Shown in pieces: positions 6,990 through 11,686 of a stretch of DNA of 11,686 bases; the stretch's first letter is position 1; the number at the start of each line of letters is the position of its first letter. The translations under genes were made by a program, and so were the position numbers. Source of the DNA: Butyrivibrio sp. (lineage in GTDB: Bacteria; Bacillota_A; Clostridia; Lachnospirales; Lachnospiraceae). The notes beneath the pieces were generated by a model that saw only the letters and a list, made by a program, of their open reading frames with translations, was not told where the DNA came from and did no database searches. The stretch is from contig NZ_JAILQF010000445.1 of the NCBI RefSeq assembly GCF_024699075.1, positions 1-11,686 of the forward strand, given 5' to 3'.

Positions 6990-7099
6990 AAACATCCGAC
7001 GAAACGTCAATTTCATGCGACGAACGACATTTTTGAATGTCAATTTGGATGTTTTTTGTTTTCGGGTAATGTTTGTATGATTAAAAGACAGAAACATCC
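6990..7099 (-). other. Three-way-junction-like element with alternative pairing, downstream of the J-protein gene
   Basis: An outer 8-bp stem AAACATCC/GGATGTTT (6990-6997 with 7047-7054) encloses two small hairpins: GACG-AAA-CGTC (6998-7008) and GACATT-TTTG-AATGTC (7026-7041), each followed on the plus strand by AATTT. A further AAACATCC at 7092-7099 can pair with the same arm at 7047-7054, so two exclusive foldings exist. T runs follow the outer stem on both strands (7051-7056 plus; 6983-6977 minus). It lies about 30-140 bases past the J-gene stop and could act as its terminator, possibly a switching one. 6901-6989 shows only AT-rich sequence with no gene I can support. Confidence 0.4.
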
Positions 7100-7125
7100 A
7101 TCAAGGAATCTGCTCTACAATCTGA

Positions 7126-8796
7126 TTATTCCGAATAAGCTATAACCTTTTCCCCTTTCACATGATCCTCATCGTCAACATAAGTTGTAACCTCAGCTCT
7201 AAACTGACAACCATATGTTGCTGTAAACGACACGCTTGATGCGCCTTCATCAGATGGTACATCTATTTCTTCTATTTTCGTCCATACATTTTTTTCATCC
7301 TTGGCAAATATCTCGACATGACATCCTATTGGTCTACTATCTTTAGCCAGGTTCCATGAGACAACGCCATTAAAATCATCAGACATTTCAACCTTTAAAT
7401 TGGAAACAGAAGCAGGTTTTTTTACAAATTCAGTTTCATAAGAACCATCTTCATTCTTGTGAGATACGATTTCCAAACTATCCATAACGTCGCTTATGTT
7501 AGTGTTATTTGCGCTGTTATTGTAACTATCAGCAGCAAGTTGATTGCCCCCATTAGTCGCCAAATAATTCGCCACGTTCTGCTGCGTTAAGAGCGGATTC
7601 TGTTCTTGTGTCTGCCGTTTTTCATTCGGACTACCACTAAATACAAATAATAAGCTGGACATCTCAAAAAGAAAGAGAATAAACAAAAAACAAAAAAAAC
7701 CTTTAGCGAAACCAAGACTGCCCTTATCAGAAGATTTATTTTTTCTGTGACCTTCACCATTATTCCAAATATCATCAGCCACTGATGTATTGATATCCCA
7801 TTCCCCATCACGTCTTTTACTCCAGGGATAGATATTCTTTATGATAATATCAATAGGCACATCAACCTGTTTTTGGTATACACGACCTTCAATCTGATAA
7901 CTTCTGATAAGTCCAAATTTTTTGACTATTTCCGGCCATTCTCCTTTGCTCCTTGCTTTTTTGGTATCAGGGAAAAGATATTTAGCCAAAATATCCCATA
8001 CATTGTAGTCAAAGTCGGGCAGATAAGAATAATAATCAACAATAAATCTTGTAATTTTCGGATCAGGTTTATATTTCTTCTTGCAAAGACTTTTATACTT
8101 TTCAACTATATCACAACAAAAAACTCCCCAGTATGCTGTCAGGTTATTCTTATTGTCATAAAAAACAGCAGACTGTCTTAAAAAGATAAGCATCCACGTT
8201 TTTTCATCTTTTGATAAAAAAGGCAGTTGTCTTACCTTTTCAACATATTCTGCAAAAAGAGTATACTCTTTAAGCTTAAGTTTTGGATCGAGAGTTTTTT
8301 CATTCTCAGATTCCTCGGGTTCATCCGAAACTTCTACATCTTCAAGGTTGAAATTGATTTTCTGATTATATATCTGATCATCTGTCTTTATTTCGAAATG
8401 TTCAAAAGTGATCTTTTCCAGATCGTCTGTCTTTATATCATGATGTTCAAAAGAATTCTCTTCCTGATCGTCAGATTTCACCTCATCTTTTTGACTGTAA
8501 TCATCTTTGTTAAAAGAGGATTCCGCTTCCTGATTATCAGAAGATTCCTGATTATCAGAATTTTCTTCTACTACTTTTTTATCATCTATAGCTTTTTCTT
8601 CTATAGCTTTTTCTTCCAAGCTCTTATGCCTTTTGGCATAATTAATAGCTTCTTTATAGGCTGCCTTCAGATTCTTAAATTCTTCGGGATGTTCCTGGGG
8701 GTGGTACTTTCTTGAAAGTTTTGCATATGCTTTCTTTATTGCTTTCTCATCCGTAGTAGATTCTATTTGCAAGATTTCCCAATAAACTTTATTCAT
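7126..8796 (-). CDS. Membrane-anchored J-domain co-chaperone with FN3-like extracytoplasmic domain
   Basis: A 556-residue protein that should stimulate the Hsp70 encoded just upstream. J domain at about 4-55 (YWEILQIESTTDEKAIKKAY, then LSRKYHPQEHPEEFKNLKAAY). The HPD triplet that normally contacts Hsp70 reads His-Pro-Gln (32-34), so stimulation may be altered. Next comes a long acidic, low-complexity region (about 60-170) with 15-residue repeats (FEHHDIKTDD, FEHFEIKTDD), a globular unknown region (about 172-345), one membrane helix (about 362-387) and an extracytoplasmic part ending in an FN3-like beta domain (about 460-556). Start: ATG 8796 has AAGGG with a 6-base spacer; a GTG at 8814 has no ribosome site. 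It lies 76 bases after the Hsp70 gene, consistent with an operon. E. coli HscC also pairs with atypical membrane J proteins (DjlB/DjlC), a useful analogy, not proof of orthology. Confidence 0.85.
   Translation of the reverse strand: MNKVYWEILQIESTTDEKAIKKAYAKLSRKYHPQEHPEEFKNLKAAYKEAINYAKRHKSLEEKAIEEKAIDDKKVVEENSDNQESSDNQEAESSFNKDDYSQKDEVKSDDQEENSFEHHDIKTDDLEKITFEHFEIKTDDQIYNQKINFNLEDVEVSDEPEESENEKTLDPKLKLKEYTLFAEYVEKVRQLPFLSKDEKTWMLIFLRQSAVFYDNKNNLTAYWGVFCCDIVEKYKSLCKKKYKPDPKITRFIVDYYSYLPDFDYNVWDILAKYLFPDTKKARSKGEWPEIVKKFGLIRSYQIEGRVYQKQVDVPIDIIIKNIYPWSKRRDGEWDINTSVADDIWNNGEGHRKNKSSDKGSLGFAKGFFCFLFILFLFEMSSLLFVFSGSPNEKRQTQEQNPLLTQQNVANYLATNGGNQLAADSYNNSANNTNISDVMDSLEIVSHKNEDGSYETEFVKKPASVSNLKVEMSDDFNGVVSWNLAKDSRPIGCHVEIFAKDEKNVWTKIEEIDVPSDEGASSVSFTATYGCQFRAEVTTYVDDEDHVKGEKVIAYSE
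8376..8510. repeat. Three degenerate 45-bp tandem repeats inside the J-protein gene
   Basis: GATC(A/G)TC-initiated units start at 8376, 8421 and 8466, an exact 45-base period. The first two are the most alike (TCTGTCTTTAT and ATGTTCAAAAG shared); the third has decayed. They encode the in-frame 15-residue acidic repeats between the J domain and the globular region, so copy number can change without a frameshift. Confidence 0.7.
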
Positions 8797-8872
8797 ACCT
8801 AACCCTTCACTCACGACAAGGCAGATTGCTCAAAACCATAATCATGAATTATTGTATCCCTTCTCCCAATAC

Positions 8873-10591
8873 TTATATTTCAGGATCAGGTAGACCGAAA
8901 ATACTTCTTTCAATAATTTCTATTATATTCTCAAGATTTTGCTTCGAAGCTTCGATTGCATCTTTATTTGCACTTCGCAGTGCTCTATCATATTCCTCAA
9001 TAGCATTACCAAGAATAATTCTCTGCTCCATATTGGATTCTGCAAAAAGCCTGTCAGCTTTTTCTATAAGAAGTACCAACTTATTCCTGTTTTCTTTGGA
9101 CTTACTCTTTAGTTCAGCGAGCTTCTTCCTTCTTGCCGCAAGATCTGCTTCTGATAATCCGCTGCTTTGCGCTATATCTTTGACCACAGATTCATCCATA
9201 TATTCAGACTCAAACTCAATTTCGAAAATACCATTTATATCATATGAAAATGTCACATCAACAGTAGCTTCACCTGCAGGTAACGGCTTAACTTTAAGCG
9301 ATATCTTATCCAGGAGTTTATTCCTGGATGCAGTGTGGTATTCTCCCTGATATACGCTAAAAATGATCTCATCCTGCATATCCTTAATAGTCTGATAAGT
9401 CTCAGTTCTACTACATGGAAGGATTTCATTCTTGTTGATAATCGGTGACATAACGTCATTAACTATTCCAACGCCAAGTGTAAATGGACATATATCTGTC
9501 AGAATCAGATCTTTGACATTGCCTGATCTTTGCTGTATTCCAGCCGCAACGCCTACTCCCTTACATACTATCTCGTCCGGGTTTTCATCAACGAGAAGTT
9601 TACCTCCATACATGGATCTTAGGAAAAGCTTTACAGCCGGCATTTTGGATGAACCGCCAACAAGGATTATTCCGGCAACATCATCAATTTCATCTTTGGT
9701 CATACCTGCATCATTGAAAAGTCTTATCATCACGCGTTTGATCTTTTCATAAATATCAGCAGATATATCAACCAGATGCTGAAGATCTATTCTATATATA
9801 ATTTCTTTTGCAAAAAGATCTTCTTTATTCCTGGAAAATCTGAATTTATATTCCAGTTCGGATTCTGTTGAAAGTCTGATTTTAATAATCTCTGCATGAT
9901 GGTAAAGAAGTGCTTTCTGATAATCAGTCAGTGCCGGCCATATCAGGTCATTCTTGTTGCAGATATCAAGAGCTATAGCTTCATTAAAATCAGCTCCTCC
10001 AAGGTGGTTATCACCTGATATTCCCTGAATTTCTATTATGTTTTCAAAGGCATCGACTAAGGTTACATCAAGTGTTCCTCCGCCAAAATCAAATACGATG
10101 TATTTCTCATCTTCATTAATATGACTCACATGATAGTACAGGGCAGCTGCTGATGGCTCATTTACAAGTCTGTTAACCTTAAGACCTGCTATAAGCCCTG
10201 CATTTCTTGTTGCAGCTCTCTGACTGTCTGAAAAATAAGCAGGTACACTGATAATAGCTTCAGTGACTTCCTGGCCAAGCTCTCTTTCAGCATCCTGTTT
10301 AAGTTCCCTTAAAACAATTGCAGAAAGATCTGTAGCTGTATAGGTTCTGCCGAAGGCTTCATATGTCACATCTGATCCCATATTTCTTTTAAATTCCTGG
10401 AAGGTAGTTTCAGGATGTGTGATAAGTCTTTCTTTGGCAATCTGGCCCACAAAAGTATCACCGTTAGATTCTATGCTGACAACTGAAGGCGTAAGATATT
10501 CCCCGAGTGAATTTTTAATAATCTTAATGCCTTCATCTGTCCATGCACTGACCAGTGAATTGGTCGTACCTAAGTCAATTCCAATAATCAT
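8873..10591 (-). CDS. hscC: Hsp70-family chaperone, HscC-like
   Basis: ATP-dependent chaperone of 572 residues, shorter than DnaK (about 610-640) and close to HscC. Nucleotide-binding domain about 1-360: phosphate-1 GIDLGTTNS (4-12), connect-1 VNEPSAAAL (143-151), phosphate-2 FDFGGGTLDV (167-176), adenosine VGGSSKMP (311-318). Linker and substrate domain start at DLILTDICPFTLGVG (361-375); the C-terminal lid is a short helical bundle (about 475-565) without the DnaK EEVD-like end. The N-terminal text (NSLGEYLTPSVVS, VGQ, THP, FKRNMGSD) follows E. coli HscC more closely than DnaK. Start: ATG 10591 has GAGG with a 6-base spacer and places the ATPase motif at residue 4. A TTG at 10687 with a strong AGGAG could instead add 32 residues. 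No GrpE or DnaK-type neighbours and no CIRCE operator are present, so this is a specialised Hsp70, probably serving the adjacent J protein. Confidence 0.9.
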   Translation of the reverse strand: MIIGIDLGTTNSLVSAWTDEGIKIIKNSLGEYLTPSVVSIESNGDTFVGQIAKERLITHPETTFQEFKRNMGSDVTYEAFGRTYTATDLSAIVLRELKQDAERELGQEVTEAIISVPAYFSDSQRAATRNAGLIAGLKVNRLVNEPSAAALYYHVSHINEDEKYIVFDFGGGTLDVTLVDAFENIIEIQGISGDNHLGGADFNEAIALDICNKNDLIWPALTDYQKALLYHHAEIIKIRLSTESELEYKFRFSRNKEDLFAKEIIYRIDLQHLVDISADIYEKIKRVMIRLFNDAGMTKDEIDDVAGIILVGGSSKMPAVKLFLRSMYGGKLLVDENPDEIVCKGVGVAAGIQQRSGNVKDLILTDICPFTLGVGIVNDVMSPIINKNEILPCSRTETYQTIKDMQDEIIFSVYQGEYHTASRNKLLDKISLKVKPLPAGEATVDVTFSYDINGIFEIEFESEYMDESVVKDIAQSSGLSEADLAARRKKLAELKSKSKENRNKLVLLIEKADRLFAESNMEQRIILGNAIEEYDRALRSANKDAIEASKQNLENIIEIIERSIFGLPDPEI

Positions 10592-10603
10592 ATTTAACCT
10601 CAT

Positions 10604-10689
10604 GTCGCGAGTGAAACGAGTGACTAATGGTTCGATATTGGTGGAGCTCGCGACACCAATTCGGGTTTGAAAGTGGAACACTTTCAAAC
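10604..10689 (-). repeat. Compact hairpin-rich element in the Hsp70 leader (possible dispersed repeat or RNA switch)
   Basis: Three pairings are packed in 86 bases directly before the Hsp70 ribosome site: a perfect 11-bp stem with loop of 3 (10665-10689), a 7-bp ATTGGTG/CACCAAT stem (10637-10660), and an 8-bp GTCGCGAG/CTCGCGAC pairing (10604-10611 with 10647-10654). The last uses mostly the loop of the second, making an H-type pseudoknot possible 6 bases before the GAGG site (10600-10597). The element is visibly more GC-rich than the flanking AT-rich sequence, which fits an inserted palindromic element, a regulatory leader, or both. The in-frame 32 codons across it have no stop. Confidence 0.5.
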
Positions 10690-10698
10690 TTTTCTCCT
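10685..10698 (-). promoter_or_regulatory. Strong Shine-Dalgarno before an in-frame TTG upstream of Hsp70
   Basis: AGGAG (10698-10694) stands 6 bases from TTG 10687-10685, which is in frame with the Hsp70 ATG at 10591 and open throughout. It could initiate a 604-residue Hsp70 form or a leader reading through the hairpin element. The spacing is ideal, but TTG starts are uncommon and the extension (beginning MKVFHFQTRIG if used) is not Hsp70-like, so I kept the downstream ATG as the main start. Confidence 0.35.
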
Positions 10699-10716
10699 AA
10701 TAAATACTTTTTTCAT

Positions 10717-10756
10717 AAAAAAAAACTACTGTTAATGCGCTAGCAAAAACAGTAGT
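10717..10756 (-). terminator. Intrinsic terminator of the M42 peptidase gene
   Basis: On the minus strand ACTACTGTT pairs with AACAGTAGT (10756-10748 with 10733-10725) around a 14-base loop that can pair further through TGC/GCA, and the stem is followed by an unbroken run of about nine T (10725-10717). It lies 76 bases past the peptidase stop and separates that gene from the chaperone pair. Confidence 0.9.
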
Positions 10757-10831
10757 CTCATTATTCGCAGCTGGTGCGGATTTCTGTTATTTACTCACAA
10801 AAAAACATACCTTTTTGATACTTATTAAATA

Positions 10832-11686
10832 TCAATCTATATAGCCTATAAGAAGTTTAAGTGTATTCTCAGCTCCGTCTCTGTGGCTTCTCTCATAACC
10901 GTGAGAAGCATATACACCTGCGCCGATAAGACCATGTTTTACATCAAAGCCTGCACGAAGTGTAGCTTCTACGTCAGATCCGTAGTGAGGATATACATCA
11001 ACAGCATAGTCAGCGCCCATCTTCTTAGCAGCTTCTATAAGTCCCTTAACTACTGAATAAGCGTAGGGTCCGCCGCTATCCTTGGAACAGATGGATACCT
11101 GACGCTCTGTACATGTAAGACCTTCTCCGACGCATCCCATATCAACTGAGATTGCTTCTGTTACGCCTTCAGGAACTGATGCACATCCGCCGTGACCTAC
11201 TTCTTCGAATACAGTTACATGTACATATACTGCACGCTTTGGAGTGATCTTGTTATCCTTAAGATACTTGGCATATCCAAGAAGTATACCTACGCTGAAC
11301 TTATCATCAAGGAATCTGCTCTTGATATAACCTGACTTTGTGATACGTGTACAAGGATCAAAGCATACGATATCGCCTACGCTTATACCAAGTTTTTCAA
11401 CATCTTCTTTAGAATTAACATCTTCATCAAGGACAACTTCGCAGGTATCAAAAGTCCTCTTGATATCATTGTACTCACCATTAACATGGATTGATGCATT
11501 TACAAGCTGGAATGTTCCTTCATAATCTCCATCGAACTTAGTAACAATGCGGACATTCTCTGTCTCAGCATTATTAGCATTCATTCCGCCAAGAGGTGTT
11601 ACTACAAGGCGACCTGTTCCCTTAATAGAAGATACCATACCGCCAAGAGTATCTGTATGGGCTTCAAGGAAGAGGCCATTCTTCTT
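10832..11686 (-). CDS. M42-family metallopeptidase (glutamyl aminopeptidase/endoglucanase M type), N-terminus cut by window edge
   Basis: Cytosolic dinuclear metal aminopeptidase of the tetrahedral-aminopeptidase (PepA/FrvX/YsdC) kind. The frame is open to base 11686 and gives 284 residues; complete family members have about 340-360, so roughly 60-70 N-terminal residues are missing. Numbered from the edge: metal ligand pair HTD (H10, D12), the RFLDDKFS segment with the bridging Asp, FEEVGHGG with catalytic Glu and metal-binding Glu, VDMG with a metal Asp, and a C-terminal SHGYERSHRDG supplying the last His region. The inserted beta domain expected between the two catalytic halves is seen after HTDTLGGMVSSI. 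It has its own terminator, so it is transcriptionally separate from the Hsp70 gene; no functional tie to the neighbours is evident. Confidence 0.9.
   Translation of the reverse strand, partial: KKNGLFLEAHTDTLGGMVSSIKGTGRLVVTPLGGMNANNAETENVRIVTKFDGDYEGTFQLVNASIHVNGEYNDIKRTFDTCEVVLDEDVNSKEDVEKLGISVGDIVCFDPCTRITKSGYIKSRFLDDKFSVGILLGYAKYLKDNKITPKRAVYVHVTVFEEVGHGGCASVPEGVTEAISVDMGCVGEGLTCTERQVSICSKDSGGPYAYSVVKGLIEAAKKMGADYAVDVYPHYGSDVEATLRAGFDVKHGLIGAGVYASHGYERSHRDGAENTLKLLIGYID

Noticed and set aside
6912..7097. Minus-strand 61-residue frame in the gap after the J gene
   Set aside because: No Shine-Dalgarno before ATG 7097; Lys/Phe/Met-rich text typical of AT-rich non-coding DNA; it runs through the branched structural element.
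6909..7145. Plus-strand 78-residue frame in the same gap
   Set aside because: No ribosome site, overlaps the J-gene end and the palindromic element, and no protein-like motif.
8227..8715. Plus-strand open frame encoding a very hydrophobic 162-residue protein
   Set aside because: It is the antisense of the Glu/Lys/Asp-rich spacer of the J-protein gene; A/G-rich codons read backwards give Phe/Ile/Leu. No ribosome site was seen and the minus-strand gene explains the region.
8797..8814. GTG start adding six residues to the J protein
   Set aside because: No ribosome site before it; AAGGG with a 6-base spacer marks the ATG at 8796.
8826..9350. Plus-strand open frame of 174 residues overlapping the Hsp70 3' end
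   Set aside because: Complement of the well-supported Hsp70 C-terminus; Ser/Leu-rich low-information sequence with no recognisable motif.
10684..10716. Ten-codon leader (MKKVFIRRKV) ending in a TGA that overlaps the TTG start
   Set aside because: The ATG directly follows the T run of the terminator and has no ribosome site; probably chance.
10592..10724. CIRCE (HrcA) operator before the Hsp70 gene
   Set aside because: TTAGTCACTC near 10630-10615 resembles one half-site, but the GAGTGCTAA partner at N9 is missing.
1..11686. CRISPR array, tRNA, rRNA, insertion sequence or phage genes
   Set aside because: No regularly spaced repeat array, no tRNA cloverleaf or rRNA signature, no transposase or integrase motif seen on either strand.

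Overview
The window reads as a stretch of chromosome from an AT-rich, Gram-positive Firmicute, most likely a Lachnospiraceae member such as Butyrivibrio or a relative. That placement is an inference from AGGAGG-type ribosome binding sites, codon use (AGA/AGG for Arg, frequent ATA) and the style of the proteins. All eight protein-coding genes lie on the minus strand, so transcription runs from high to low coordinates. The genes at both ends are cut by the window.

In transcription order: (1) 11686-10832, the C-terminal part of an M42-family metallopeptidase, closed by a strong intrinsic terminator (10717-10756). (2) 10604-10689, a compact hairpin-rich leader or dispersed element in front of (3) an HscC-like Hsp70 (10591-8873). 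(4) A membrane-anchored J-domain protein with an altered HPD motif and an extracytoplasmic FN3-like domain (8796-7126). (5) A 554-base gap (7125-6572) rich in RNA-like structure: a three-way-junction-like element after the J gene, then a run of hairpins ending in a terminator-like stem, then a good promoter. (6) A transmembrane Ser/Thr kinase (6571-4874), followed 2 bases later by (7) a single-pass membrane protein with a Ser/Thr-rich cytosolic tail (4871-4326), then (8) a PP2C phosphatase (4235-3411) and (9) a membrane-anchored alpha/beta hydrolase (3317-2385). (10) A GH2 beta-galactosidase (2195-1) with its own promoter-like region, truncated at its C-terminus by the window edge.

Two modules stand out. 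The Hsp70 and J protein form a likely dedicated chaperone pair, resembling the arrangement known for E. coli HscC with its membrane-associated J partners. The kinase, tail protein and PP2C form a reversible Ser/Thr phosphorylation unit. The J protein and the kinase share one predicted topology: cytosolic N-terminal signalling domain, one membrane helix, and an extracytoplasmic C-terminal domain of roughly 170-260 residues. I infer that the two modules may act together at the cell envelope; nothing in the sequence proves this. The least explained element is the structured intergenic region at 6676-6900. All six non-Watson-Crick positions in its stems are G-U pairs on the minus strand but A-C clashes on the plus strand, which argues for an RNA made from the minus strand.
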